Below are positions 36,010 through 48,579 of a DNA stretch of 64,000 bases, one piece after another. Position 1 is the stretch's first letter; every line of letters begins with the position of its first letter. The position numbers and the translations under genes are program-made. A model generated the notes under the pieces. It searched no databases and was not told the DNA's origin. It worked only from the letters and a program-made list of their open reading frames with translations. The stretch spans positions 8,281,001 through 8,345,000 of the forward strand of contig CM069597.1 of the NCBI GenBank assembly GCA_035771175.1, given 5' to 3'. Source of the stretch: Paratinospora sagittata. Taxonomy: Eukaryota > Streptophyta > Magnoliopsida > Ranunculales > Menispermaceae.

Positions 36010-38339
36010 ACGCCCGCCGCCTCAACCAAGTGGTGGGCTATACGGCTTAGATCCAGTCGATTGGTTGATCCTAGTCTACTATATTTCTGATTTTTCCTTG
36101 TATTTTTCACCATCCAAACACACATAACATCAATACACACTACCCACATGCATCTGATATCATTATACAAGATTCCTACATATGGAATACACATATAATA
36201 CGTCTTGACATACGTATAAGTCAACCAAATATGTTGACTAAACAACAGGGGTGTTACATAATACTATATATATATATATATATATATATAACCAAGAGTC
36301 ATTGTTGGGTTATATATATATATATATATATAAAATCCTCAAAAATTACATTTTTACCCCCGGTAATATGGTACCCATTTTTTTCCTTCCCGTCCGGACC
36401 CGGCTCACTTTTAAAAACTGACACAAAATTGTTTTTCATACCCAACCTCGGTTTCAAGTAATTAATTTTCATACCCGCTTTTAACCAGGCAAGATGATAC
36501 CGGAAAAATGGGTCCAGACACCAATTGCCACCCCTACGGTCCATATATACATTGGGTCGGGCTTGGGCTAAGATTTTTTAATGTAGGCCCAGCTTGGCAT
36601 GGCCCAAAATTTTACAAGGCCCGGCCCGACCCAACCTGAATCTTTAGCTCGGCAAGATCGGGCTGGGTCGGCCCGAATGGTCCAAATTGTCACCCCTAAT
36701 TGATTCGATAAGAAATACATATTTTGACACGTTTTTATTTTTAGTTTCCACGCCCTTTATTTTATGTTTTAATGATATGTTTGGTGTGTTTTTGGTGTAT
36801 CTTTGGAAAAAAAACCTGTCAGAAGCTCACAAATGGGGGGAGCTTTCGGCGATAGGTAAGGCCGGGCCCAGCCAAACCACTTTTTTTTTGCTTTTTTTTT
36901 TCCTGGTTTTCCTATTCGATTTTCAATTTTAAAATATTTTTATGTTTGTTTTGGACTTTCTAACACAATTTGAGTGATGGGCAACTGTTCTCCACTCGTT
37001 CCCATCATTCCATGTACTTCCAAGTTAGCCAAATGATAGGAACAACGAGAAAACGATATCCCACCAACCAAATTGGGTTGGTATGTCCATCGATATCACC
37101 AAAATAACTAAAAGGATTTTTAAGTTAAAACCCCCCTAAAAAAACAAAAGAAAGAGGTTCGGTCAGGTCACATAGGTTCGGTTGGACCCAACCGAACCAA
37201 AGATATAGGTTTGGCCACACAAGGCCGAACCAATGCCCTAATTGTTGAAAAAAACATTGAAATAAATCAAAAACTTACCTTTGAATGATGAACGTCATCA
37301 CCCAGGCTTGATTATTGTGTCATAATGCGACCAAAATGTGCAGAGTAGAAAGGAGATTGAGGATGGAAGAAGATGAAGAAGATAATGGTAGTGGATAAGT
37401 ATAGTAAATGGGTGAGAGAGAAATGGTATAACATTTGAAAGTAAGGCCATTTTGGTGAAATGAAATGAGGGTAATTTAAGAAATGATTTTTTTTTTAGTT
37501 TTGTGGGGCAAGGATAGTGGTTGTGTGGGGTTTAAATAGCAACCCTAAATAAAGAAAATGAGGCTGAAAATTACCAAAAAAAGAATAAAATAGGGGTTGA
37601 AAACGAAATAAAATAAAATAAAATAAGTCTTATATTTACTAATATTACAAATGAAATCCTTTAACGACTTACTACCAAATTACCCATAAATGTATTTTTT
37701 TTATATAAGTTTATCTAACAATTTTATATTGAAAATGGTGGGTAATTTAAGAATTTATAGTAAAGTAGCATACCGTCATTAATGAGCTTTTGCTCTATAA
37801 ATATAATATAGAATAGATATAGATATATATGTTTTATAAATTTTTAACAATGATACATAACAAATGGGTATATGATGCATATTTGCAATTTAGAGTTTTC
37901 AAACGCTACCTTAGGTTGAACAAAGAGTTAAAAAAAATTATATGATGCATATTGTACAAAAAAAATATGAAGGAGGAGGGTTGTATTAATAAGTAGATAC
38001 CAACTAGCGTAAAACTTTATTGAGTCTAACAAAAGGAAAAAAAAAAAAATTCATTAAGTCACAATCAACTAAAATCATGAAAGACTAGGTTGTCCTCTTA
38101 GATATTATTTTAATCTTAAGTTGAGCGGAGTGGATGAAACAAATTTATGCTACTAAAACATATAGTTAAAAAAAGGTTTATTAAAAACTAATAAAATCAT
38201 AAGTTCGATTTTTGAACATATCAGGTTAGATATCAACATGCTATATCCATTAGTATATCGTATTATGTATGATATTATAAGTCCATGCCCTTTTTTTTTT
38301 TTCAACCCACGTTTTAGGTGGGTTTAACTCAATAACTAA
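36010..38339. other. Unclassified repeat-rich spacer
   Basis: Contains TA microsatellites (36265-36291 and 36313-36331), a GGGTCGG/GGCCCGACCC stretch (36555-36680) of a kind common in plant dispersed repeats, an ACCGAACC-rich stretch (37158-37235), and A/T-rich DNA. No gene or complete element seen. Confidence 0.4.
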
Positions 38340-41185
38340 TATCCTTGTGATGATTGCCACGTGGCTTGAGATAGAGCTTGGAGACTTTGCCAGAAAATGT
38401 CCAAAGTGTACACAACAAAATGAAATTCAAAACTCAGAAAACACTTAGAAAACTTTGAAAACAGCCGAAATTGTAAATAGTGTGTTAGTTGTGTCTCTCA
38501 AAGAACACAACATTCTTTTTATATGGAAAATAGAGAATGAGCAAGATTAGGGTTTCAATCTCCAAGAAAAGCTTTGATTCAATTTTGAAATTCAAACTTA
38601 ATGTTCTGATTCTTTCACACAAATGTATGAGGCAAGTTCTAAGAATTGCACAAAAGAATTTTGTATGAGAGAATGTCACTATCAGTTCTTCCTTGACATA
38701 AACAGCAGTGCGCTGCTCCAAAGGGGAGCGCTTTGATGGCAGAAGAACTCAGACCATTCGCAAATCTGCCCAGAAGGCGGTGCGTTGCTTCAACTAGCGC
38801 GTTACTGGTAACAGTCCAAGAATGGCCTAGTCTCTAGTTCTCGCGTTGCTCCAACCACGAGTGCGTTGCTGGCAGTAGTCCGAGAATGGCCTAGTCTTTA
38901 GTTCTCAAGGCAGCACGCTGCCCTAAAGGGGAGCGCACTGGTCTAGGACAAACATAGACCATATCACTTTCTAGGATCAGGGCAGCGTGCGCTGCTCTAT
39001 AGAGAAGCTCGTTGCTGATGCATACCAATTAGTTAACTGACCATGTTCGGAGCGTGCTGGTCAACCACTTAGCACTTAAACGTGATTTCCTTTTCGAAAA
39101 TCTTTACCACAAACACGTTCAAATCAAATCAAACACTTTAAACATCCCTTTGATGATTTGAAAACACTTGAAATCATTTTCAATGAAGTTAAAAACAAGA
39201 TTAACATCATTTTCAAAACAAACTGAAAATCATTGAATGCTTTAAAAACCAAGGATAGGGACTTCATCTGAGCAATCCTAGAGTAGATTTTGTTGGCCTA
39301 GGTGGTTTTGCACTTAGTTTTTTTCTTAAGTGTTTTGATGCTAACAAACAATATAACAAATCATGCTAATGATCTATCTAGTATATTTCAGCACCTAAAG
39401 CAAAGATGAGCCAATACAAGATTAAAATACTTCAAGTCTCTTAAGAAAAGGATCAACCATACTTAAAGCTTGGACAACTTAAAAGAAGAATTATGAGGAT
39501 GAGAGTCTTTATGTGTCTAGAATTAGAATGTAACCTTCTTGCATTTCATATTGCTCAATCTTTCCTAAAAGTCATGCAATCATACTTCACATATTTATAG
39601 TTTTGTTAAAATTCATTCATGCATTAAGTTTTCTTTTAAAATGATCTTCAAAGTATTTGAAATTGTTTGATTGTTTAATCTTTGATTTTAAAGTGTTTTA
39701 ATCATCAAACTAAATATATTTCAATCATATTTTAATCCCCAAATAAGCCTATAAATTTAGGATTTCAAAAAATCATGGTAACCCAAGTTTTCACACCCAA
39801 AGTATGCTCAAATAAATTCAAAACCTTTCAAAATGTTTGATAGCTTTCTCCGATGGATTTGAAAATGATTCCAATGGACTCAGAATGATCTTTCTATAAA
39901 TTTTAAGCTATTATATGTCTCTATTTGGTGTAGGCGGTCGGGTAACCAAACGAAACAAAAATACCCAAAATTGTCACTGCAAAAGCGCCAACACCTTAGA
40001 GCCTGGATTTTGCGAAATCCAAGCTCTGGAGTTGTGCCAGCGCGCTAGGGACTCCCAATGCGCGATTCCAAAGGTTAAAAACTTGATTTTTGAGCCCCCA
40101 ATGGCTAGTTTCTTGTGTCTAATGGCTAGTACTCATTTCTAATCAATAAATACATGTAGTTAGGCCATTTTAAACACAAGATAGACAACCATGTGAATTT
40201 AAGGAGTGTTTTTCAAATTCAAATCATTTTGCTATTTCAAAAAATTAGAACTTAGAGATGTTGATTTGAAAATTAGATTTCAAGCTATGTATTTGTGCAT
40301 CATTTAAAGCTTCTTCAAAATCATTCTCTTGAGCAAATATGGTTGCAAGAAAGATATAAATCATTGTAAGGTCTCTCTTCACATCGAGCTTAAATTTTCA
40401 TATCTTGTATTTGGTATTTGAATATATGAGTTTCATTGTAATTGTGGCATTCACTTAGAACAAACATTAAATTCATTGTTTTTAGACTTTTGGTTTGTTT
40501 CAAGATTGAAACAACCAAGTTAAGTGAATTTGATTCACTTGAGATTCTAATGAGGAATCAAAGGTAGTTTCATCCTTTCTCTTGAAAAGGGCCAAGTGGT
40601 TCATCCTTAGCCCGCGAAAAGGATCTCGATTCTTCCTTATCCAGCAAAAGGAACAAGTGGTTGATCCTTAGCCAGTGAAAAAGATATGCAGTTCATCCTT
40701 AGCCCGCAAAATGATAAGTTTGCCTTGAACCTGTAAAAGAGCATTTGTAACAGTTTGATCCTCACCAGTAAGAGGATTCGTTAGTGAAGTTTAAAAAACC
40801 TAATCGAAAGATTAGGTAGTGGACGTAGGCAAGGTCAAACCACTATAAATGCTAGTGTGTTTTACTTTATGCATTTCATTTTATGCACCTTAGATTAATT
40901 TGAGTATTCAATCCAACTTTATCAAGGAATTTCACTAAGGAATTAAAAAAGTTAAAAAACGACCATTACACCCAATTCACCCCCTCTTGGGTGTCCAACA
41001 GATTCTACATCCTAAGATCATCTAAACAAATACAAAAGAAATATTACAAATGTTGATCTTGGTCTTGAGAAATCTTCAAGCTAGAATTAATGGATATGAT
41101 TGCGGTGGTCTTTTAAGCTAAAACTCTCAGATTAGATGATTAGTACATGTAACACATGTTATTTGTAATCATCAAAACACCATCG
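38340..41185 (-). mobile_element. Copia-like LTR on the - strand, split by a solo LTR
   Basis: Two parts (41185-41000 and 39290-38340) join across the solo LTR at 39291. On the - strand it begins near GATGGTGTTTTGATGATTAC. The order of motifs matches the + strand copy at 43872-44845: GACCACC near the start, CAAGCTTGAAG-like motif, GCGCTGCTCC/GGGGAGCGC palindromes (38700-39060), and TTGGAGATTGAAACCC. The far end is truncated. Confidence 0.65.
39291..40999 (+). mobile_element. Solo LTR of copia-like type (1709 bp)
   Basis: Runs from TGTTGGCCTAGG to GTGTCCAACA. Flanks GATTT (39286-39290) and GATTC (41000-41004) agree in four of five bases. Interior: AAAAGGA minisatellite, AGTGGACGTAGG block with CCACTATAAAT at 40840-40850, and the ACACCCAA/TTGGGTGT hairpin at 40968-40993. 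It interrupts an older - strand LTR. Confidence 0.85.
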
Positions 41186-43865
41186 TGGGGGTTAGACCAC
41201 ACACCCAAAAATTCTATGAGCTAAAAATACCATTGGCGAAAGAGTGCAGTGATCAGAGAGGGCATCCAATGATCTTCTAAAATTAAGGACGCTTGATGGT
41301 GTTCGATTTATCAAGTAGACCGCTGAATTCAAGGCTTCACCCCACAAATGAGAAAGAACATGCCCTTCAATCAAGAGAGATTGAGTAACTTCCAATAAAT
41401 GTTTATTTTTCTACTATGCAACACCGTTTTACTGAGGAGAATAAGGACATGTTGTTTGATGAATAATACTTATTGAGTGCATGAATTCTTTCAATTCTTG
41501 TTTGAAGTATTTTCCCTCATTATCGGATCGAAGGACTTTTATTGAAATGCCAAACTTATTAGTCACCATTTGATGAAAGAGGCGAAAAACAAAGCATACA
41601 TTACTTTTATGCTTCAACTGATAAACCCAAGTCATTAGAGTATAATCATCCACAAAATTTACAAACCATCGCATCCCATCAAGTGTAAAAATTGGTGTTG
41701 GTCCCCAAACATTTGAATGAACTAATGAAAAAGGATGATTTGTTTTATCATCACTTAAATAAAAAGTAGTACAATGATCTTTTGCCATTACACAAGTTTC
41801 ACAAATAAAATCGAAGAAATTACATCCATTAAACAAAAAAGGAAATAATCTTTTGAGATAGTTACAAGTGGGATGTCCTAGTCTTTAATGTCACAACCAA
41901 ATTTCCTCTTTTTCCTTATTCACCAAATTTTCTTTCACCAAGTGAGCTTTTCCTTCACTGTTGGAATGTTGGAACCCATCTTTCAGATAGTACAATCCTC
42001 TACTTTGTTTACCACTGCCAATCTTCTCATTGGTATGGATGTCCTGAAAAATACATTGAGTAGGAAAAAATAGGGCTACACAATTATGAGATTTTGTTAA
42101 TTGATTAACATAGAGAAGTTTGTAATTTAATGATGAAACAAATAAGACATCCTTAATAGCTAAGGTAGGGGATAATGGGACTATACCAACCCCAATAATA
42201 GAAGATGTGTAACACCTCGTACCTTTAGTCAAACCCTTTTCATTGACTTGTACGTATAGTAAACATATTTATATGCTTATACGTACGCATGTATTAGTAT
42301 GTAGTTGTGTTTCTGGGATTTCGAGATGTATCCCAGTGTCGTAGGAACATCGGGACCCTAAGTAGGGACTCTAGGGTGGAAAAAGTTAGAAAGATTTAAG
42401 CTAGGGCATCAGGAGTGCGCTCTCCTGAGACAAAATTCTGGGCAGGGGAGGAGCTCGCTCCCACATTAGAAAAGCGCGCTTTAGTGGTGACAGACATAGA
42501 GTGAGTTTTCTGGAAAATTAGAGAAGCATGCTCCTTGCAATGGCAGAGACAAAAAATCAATTTTTTGGGTAAGGAGGAGTGTGCTCTTGGCCATCCTGAC
42601 AATTTTTTAAACAAGTCGGTAAGAATGAGTGTATGAAAGTTGGTTAATGATAAAAGAAAATAGAGATAAATAGGTAGTCTATAACTAACTCGCGCGAAAT
42701 AAGGAATAGTTCCAGTAGATTACCGTGAAGGAGTAGAGAAGGGGATAATTCATGATTTATGAACCATGTGCATTGATTTTGAATAAATCATATTATGTGG
42801 TTCATGTACATATATATTAATTTCAATCTTGCATTGTGCTTCAAAAATGATGTTAAAGCATGCCAATGAGTTTTTAAATGCATTTATAGTTCTATTTGTG
42901 GGATTTTCTCACTGGGCTTATGAAACTCACTCTTTCCATATTTTTCAGGTTCTGACAGGAAAAAAAAAGGGGTGGCTAGGGAGCACTGGCAAAGTTCCAA
43001 ATTCATATTTAAGTAGGTGTGGATTTTGGAACTAGAGACTCATCATCTTTTGTATATATGTATATATCACCACTATGTTTAATTATTTATCACTATGGAG
43101 TCTTGAGTGGTAAAGTTTAATGTTATGGTTATTGGGAAATTTGAATGATGTAAATTAGGTATTTGTATGAGTAATTTGGATTGTGTGTATATACAGGGTA
43201 TATATTGTGGAAAATTTTGATGTGGAGACTTATGGGATTAATTAGGCTGACAAGATGTCAGATGTGTCAGTGTATGGCATATCTGGTATCCTGTGTTGGT
43301 CGTGACGTCACGGAGAATGGGTTGATACATGATGATACACCATTAGCATTGATAATTGTAGTTTTGGAACATTTAGAGGATAAGTGGCTAAACTTATAAC
43401 AATCACAAGTCATATGATCCATTGCACTAGAGTCAATTTTCCAATCACTACATACCTGACTTAGTTGTAAATCCAGGAGTTGTAGCTAGATTCCCCTTGG
43501 ATTTGTGTCCCCATCTTTAGTAATGGAAGACATTTGAGATGTCTTCTTGCCCTTTGGATGCCTACTCTGGATATCCATGGAGTCAAAAACATGTATTCAC
43601 CGTATGACCAGTACCATTACAATGAGTAAACTTTCGATCCTTCTTTGAGGTAGGCGTTTTCCAAGAAGCCATCACAACCCCTTCCTCGATTATTCCTCCA
43701 AGCATAGCACCTTGGCGATTAGCTTCTGCACAAATTATAGCATAAACAGTTTGCATGTTCGGAAGAGGTTTGGTAGCAAGTATGTGACCTCTAACCCCAT
43801 CTAATTGAGAATCAAGACCAACCAAAAACATATACACACATTGGGAATTAACTGATGATCCAAGA
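41186..43865 (-). pseudogene. Ty1/copia gag-pol, broken and interrupted
   Basis: On the - strand, from right: gag C-terminus (43860-43583) with LDSQLDGVRGHILATKPLP and a zinc knuckle THCNGTGHTVNTCF whose first Cys is lost; a protease-like region (43450-43330, SDWKIDSSAMDHMT, the active-site GA replaced); after the solo LTR, a pre-integrase segment (42207-41891); integrase core (41836-41429) with WGPTP, FVDDYT and RSDNEGKYF; and its continuation (41395-41192) ending FGCVV. Stops and frameshifts separate the parts, and reverse transcriptase is missing. Both ends abut other LTRs. Confidence 0.88.
42208..43329 (+). mobile_element. Solo LTR, gypsy type (1122 bp), inside copia protease region
   Basis: Begins TGTAACACCTCG and ends GGGTTGATACA. 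Flanks AGATG (42203-42207) and TGATG (43330-43334) match in four of five bases. The copia reading frame continues on either side, confirming the insertion point. It has short GAGCGCGCTCTCC-like and GCGCGCTTT motifs (42415-42485) and TCACTGGGCTTATGAAACTC near 42910, typical of this LTR group. Confidence 0.82.
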
Positions 43866-43871
43866 TCCCCA

Positions 43872-44845
43872 TGATGGCTTTCGGTTTTGATGATTATAAA
43901 CAACAAAGTCTTTTGGTACTCTAACATCTACTCGAGTGTTTCAGCTTAAAAGACCACCACAAATTCAAGTATATGGTTTCAAGCTTGAAGACACCTCAAG
44001 ATCAAGTCAATGAATGTAATTTTTATTTTATTTTGTCAAGATAATATATCTTAGGTTGTAGAACCTACTTTAGAGCTGCTAAGATATTGTGCATTTCATA
44101 TATTTTAAAAATGAGCATGATCTTCAAATGATTTCAAAATTGATTTCAATCATGTTTTATCTTCATTGGAAAAAAGTTTCAAGTGTTTTCAAATATCTGA
44201 TTTGATAATATTTAGAGTGTTTGATTCGATTTTAACGAGTGTGTGAAAAGATTTTTTCAAAGGAAAATCATGTTTGAGTGAAATATGTCAGACCAACGCG
44301 CTCTTTTAGCTAGCATCACGCTCGTTGCGTTGTCAGACCACTTAATGGTTAGCCACAGTTACTAGCGAGTTCCCCCTTGGATCAGTGCAATGATGTGACT
44401 CAAGAAATCATCAGGTCTTTGGAATGGATTAGACCAGTGGGCTCCTCCCTAGACCAGCGCACTCCTCTGAGACACTGATGAAATACCCCTCTCAGTCTGC
44501 TGCCAGTAGTGTATTCCTTGTTGGAACAGCACACTACCTTCTTAATAGTAGAGAAATGAAGTGTGGAGTTCTTCCTTCACCAGTGTGCTCCCTCTTAAAG
44601 CGCGCTGCTGTGTGTGACAGGAAGAACTGTCATTTTTAGGTAAGGAAAATAACATTCCACACATTCTTTCCTCTTTGATTATATGTACTTTTGCACATAT
44701 TTTCGGATGCATTTTTGCCCATTCTTTTCTATGAAAGAATTTGACCGTTGCATTTGAATTTTGAAATCAAATCAGAACATTTCTTGGAGATTGAAACCCT
44801 AATTTGTTCTCATACTCTGTTTTTGTATAAAAACAAAGTTGTGTT
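43872..44845 (+). mobile_element. Copia-like LTR fragment, 5' part
   Basis: Starts about TGATGGCTTTCGGTTTTGATG inside the copia gag relic and matches, in inverted orientation, the LTR at 38340-41185. It stops at about 44845, just after GTTGTGTTCTT, where ribosomal protein L26 sequence begins. GC-rich short palindromes lie at 44290-44610. Confidence 0.62.
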
Positions 44846-44846
44846 C

Positions 44847-46888
44847 TTCATTTCACTGCCCCATCAAGTGTCTGTCGCGTTCTAATGAGCGCTCTGTTGG
44901 CTTGATGACCCTCGCTCTCTTTGATTTTGATGATTCCAAACGATATTTCATGTGATCTAACATATTTGTTGAGTATGTTTCAGTATAATACTGTATGATT
45001 TATCTTGAGACTAGAGAAAGAGACAATACTCACCAAGTGTAGATCAAGACTGAAGTTAGGGATAAAGAACATAAAGTACAAATCAAGAGAACTCAGTCAG
45101 TACATGCGAAACACGAGTCAAGAAATCAAGTCAACCTAAGTCAACCGGAGATCAAGGCATAAAAGCTCAAGGATGTCCATCAAGTGTAATTGTTTAGATC
45201 TCTTAGGTTGTAGGTCTTTTCTTGATTGATCAGCCACTTGCTTTGTCGTTCATGTTTTTACCATATTGCATCATATCGTATCATTTTTTTTTATTTCTTC
45301 GAGATATTATTGTTTTGATGCATACTTTTACGAAATCAAGCTTTGAATGTTTTTATCATCATATTTAAAAAAAATGAATGTATTACATGTGCACATGCAT
45401 GGAGAATTTATGTCATTTCATATGTGAGAACAAAACAGATTTTCTTTATAGAGAAACTCACTCCATGACATCTTCTTTCGAAAACTCATGTTTTCGATTC
45501 TATTTTGAGTTTTAAAATCATGTTCCAAGTGTGATTTCAATGTCTTATCTATCATGGAACTTAGACATGTTTAAGAATCATATTCTTAACATGCATATGT
45601 TTTCCAAGAACCCGTGGAATGCATTCCTCCATGAAGAAAAGCACTCCAACAGAGAGAAACACGTTCCAGGCAAGGGCAAAATGGTCCAGTGTGTTCGGGT
45701 CTTGTGAAACGCGTTTCAGCAGGTTTTGACCAAAATACTAGATTTTCTCTCGAGTCTTGTAAAACGCGTTTCAGCAGTGTGAAATGCGTTCCAGTAGGTG
45801 AACAAAATTTTCTAGATTTTTGTGGCACGCACTCCAACAGGTTGAAACACACTCCACCGACAAATTTCTATTTTTACAAAGATTCGAGTTTTAATCTCGA
45901 GCATTCATTGTGGGTCGTTGATTTACGTTAATACAAGTTTAAATCTTTTTATCTTGGCTATTAATGATAGGTTTAGGGTTTTAAACATGTTTTTTCCTAT
46001 ATAAATCATTATTAAACCCTATTCTCTATATAAAAACTTTTATTATCTTTTTCTCCAACTATTTTTTCTCTGCAACTAAGCTTAAAGAAGACAACTGCCA
46101 TTGGAGAGCTAAATATTTCGTGGTGATACACTGAGTTTTTTATCACTCATCTTTTGCAAAGTTTGTTCACGATCACGAGTTTTATCACATATCTAATCTT
46201 CAGATCGTTTTGAGGTAATATCTTTTCGATATTTGATTTCTTGCTATGCATGTGTTCTAAAATTGTTTTAGCTGAGAAATCCTGAAAAGATCATTTATAA
46301 GGTTGTAATTTTTCTTTTTGAAGTTTGTTCCTTTGTTGAACAAATTTCTTTTTAACCATTGATGTATTATTGAAAGCTAGCTTGTTAGCTAGTTGGCGAG
46401 ATTCCTTCATTGGAATCGGTGTTCGTAACTGGTTGAATCCTCACCCATGAAGTAGGATTAGTTAGTAAAGAGTTAGAAAATCTTGATTGGGGAGATCATG
46501 TAGTGGAGGTAGGCTTATTGGAAAGCCGAACCACTATAAATTTGTGTGCATTGTTTTATTTACTGCTTTTCTTATATTCTTGCATATCTTACTGTTATTG
46601 TTCATTATTTGTTTGAAGAAAGGTTCGAAAAATTTGCAACACCCAATTCACTCCCCTCTTGGGTGTCTATCACGCTCCTCTTTCCTCCGATCTCCGCATC
46701 AAGTACAACATCTGGTTAGTCTTCAGGTGGTTCGTGGAACGTACAAAGGAAAAGAAGGCAAAGTCGTTTTGGTATATTGCCGGAAGTGGGTGATACACTT
46801 GGAGAGGATCACTAGAGATAAGGTTAATAGATAGACGGTGAACGTCGGTATCGATCCTTCGAAGGTTGTTATCACGAAGCTCATTTAG
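44847..46888 (+). pseudogene. Ribosomal protein L26 pseudogene, split by a solo LTR
   Basis: The first piece (44847-44894) encodes HFTAPSSVCRVLMSA; the second (46673-46888) encodes a continuation with DLRIKYN, then [29 protein letters not shown] and VNVGIDPSKVVITKL. These are cytosolic 60S protein uL24/RPL26 sequences. When the LTR and one CGCTC copy are ignored, the frame passes without a shift from LMSA to PLSSDLR. A deletion of about 20 bases at about 46705, a stop replacing conserved sequence after VITKL, and the missing N- and C-termini make it non-functional. It could be a retrocopy or a fragment carried by an element. Confidence 0.88.
44895..46672 (+). mobile_element. Solo LTR of copia-like type (1778 bp) in the RPL26 pseudogene
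   Basis: Runs from TGTTGGCTTGATG to GGTGTCTATCA with the perfect 5-bp target duplication CGCTC at 44890-44894 and 46673-46677. Interior: AAACGCGTTT palindromes at 45707-45716 and 45762-45771, the AGTGGAGGTAGG block with CCACTATAAAT near 46531-46541, and the ACACCCAA/TTGGGTGT hairpin at 46639-46666. Confidence 0.95.
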
Positions 46889-48574
46889 TTTACAATTTTG
46901 AGTTTTTATGATGTTGTAATGGCAATGGATCCACGGATGGTAGATTTAATGTAATATATATATATATATATATATTAAAGGAATAAGACGACCTGAATAT
47001 ATGGTGAAGAATATCGTGGATGGGCGGCATTAGATGATGGACAAATATGGAAAATAAAAAGCATAAAAGTAAAATAAATTAAATATTATTTATTATGGTG
47101 CAATGAGAAAAACTTAATGGTGCGATAAGCAACACTCCTCCAATCATGATTAGCTCTAATTTGGTTCCCTTTTTGGGTCTATTTCCAGTTCAAAAGAAAT
47201 GAGATAGTCTCTACCTTTTACAACAAGAGGAAGTTTAGAAATGGTATGTATAACTTAAGTGAAGAAGATTGCCATCAATGTTGAAAAACTCTCTCCAAGG
47301 ATAAGATGAAAATGGGAAAAATTATCTTCAAATAAAAGAGGTAAAAACTAACCATAGATGGATGCACACTCATTGAAATATACATGTTCTAAGAAACGTC
47401 TTTTAAAAGGGGCTAGAAGTTTCAATTTTGCTTTGATCATTTCCATACTCCTTTAAAAATGCAAAATATTAAAACAATAAGATATAAATATGGTAATATT
47501 TAAATTTTGACAAAAATGGTGTCCTATATATTAAATTGATCAGCTATATATCTATACATAGTTTATTTATCTTTTTTGTTAAGTTTAAGTAGTTAATAGA
47601 GCTAAATACATAGTAGACCTAGGCCAATTATAGAATGGTTGAAGATGAGATAGGAGACCTAAATCTTAATCCTCTAACATGTGTGGCAAATGATATAATC
47701 TAAAAATTAATAAATAATCGACCTTCTATGTTACATTTTATACTTATTAAAAATTGTTTTTTTAATTCTCAACCTACTTTCTTGTGCTCAATCAATATAT
47801 GCAAATTAATATAATAAATGAAGTGGTGTTCATCTCCCTTATCATCTTTATTACTCATACTCATTAGTCATTTTCTCATTAAAAGTCTTTGTATACTTTC
47901 TTTTGAAATACGTTGCAATAATCATATCAAAGGAGTGGCGCACATAAACCGATGTCTAGATGCATGGTCGATCAGTTATTTTTTTTTATTTTTCATTAAT
48001 TTTGGATGATGTTTTGTTTGAGTTAGTTAAAATAAGTCATGGTTGAGGGGCGAGTCTTCGATTTTGAGTTCGAGTTTATGCTCATACTTATCTGCCCACT
48101 TTGAAAAGAAACGCCCAACAACTTCTTTAGTTCCCGACTCCGGCATATTCTCGCCCCTGTAAAGGAGTTGACAGAAATACCAGGGGTACAAAAAAAGAAT
48201 AAGTTAAGATTGAAGTATTAAAGGATGCAGGTGCTTGTTTAGCCTTTATAAATCAAATATAATCCTTCTTTTCCAATTGTGAAAGCAAACATAATATATA
48301 TTCCTCTAATTAACCTTTATTGACCTAAATTATTTAGATTTTTTTTTTTTACTTAATTAGTAGTTAAACTTTTTTTTTTCATTCATAAATGTCGTGATAT
48401 TAGTACCTCTTATTGTTCTACATAAAATATATAAATAATCAACAATGATGGAAGTGGATAATACCGCGCGATATAATATACCCACTAATATTATTTTAAT
48501 TAAAAGTAAAGAGGTATGTTGATAAAAACATTCATCAAATACATTATTAAATTTATCTTTCAATATTCTAGCCA
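46889..48574. other. AT-rich spacer
   Basis: TA microsatellite at about 46954-46974, a dispersed repeat at about 46980-47120 shared with 18915-19060, and otherwise no recognised feature. The target duplication ATAGG of the next element is at 48575-48579. Confidence 0.4.
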
Positions 48575-48579
48575 ATAGG

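Noticed and set aside
36004..36014. Target duplication ACGCC at the right of the LTR ending at 36009
   Set aside because: The left end of that LTR is missing, so no matching copy can be shown.
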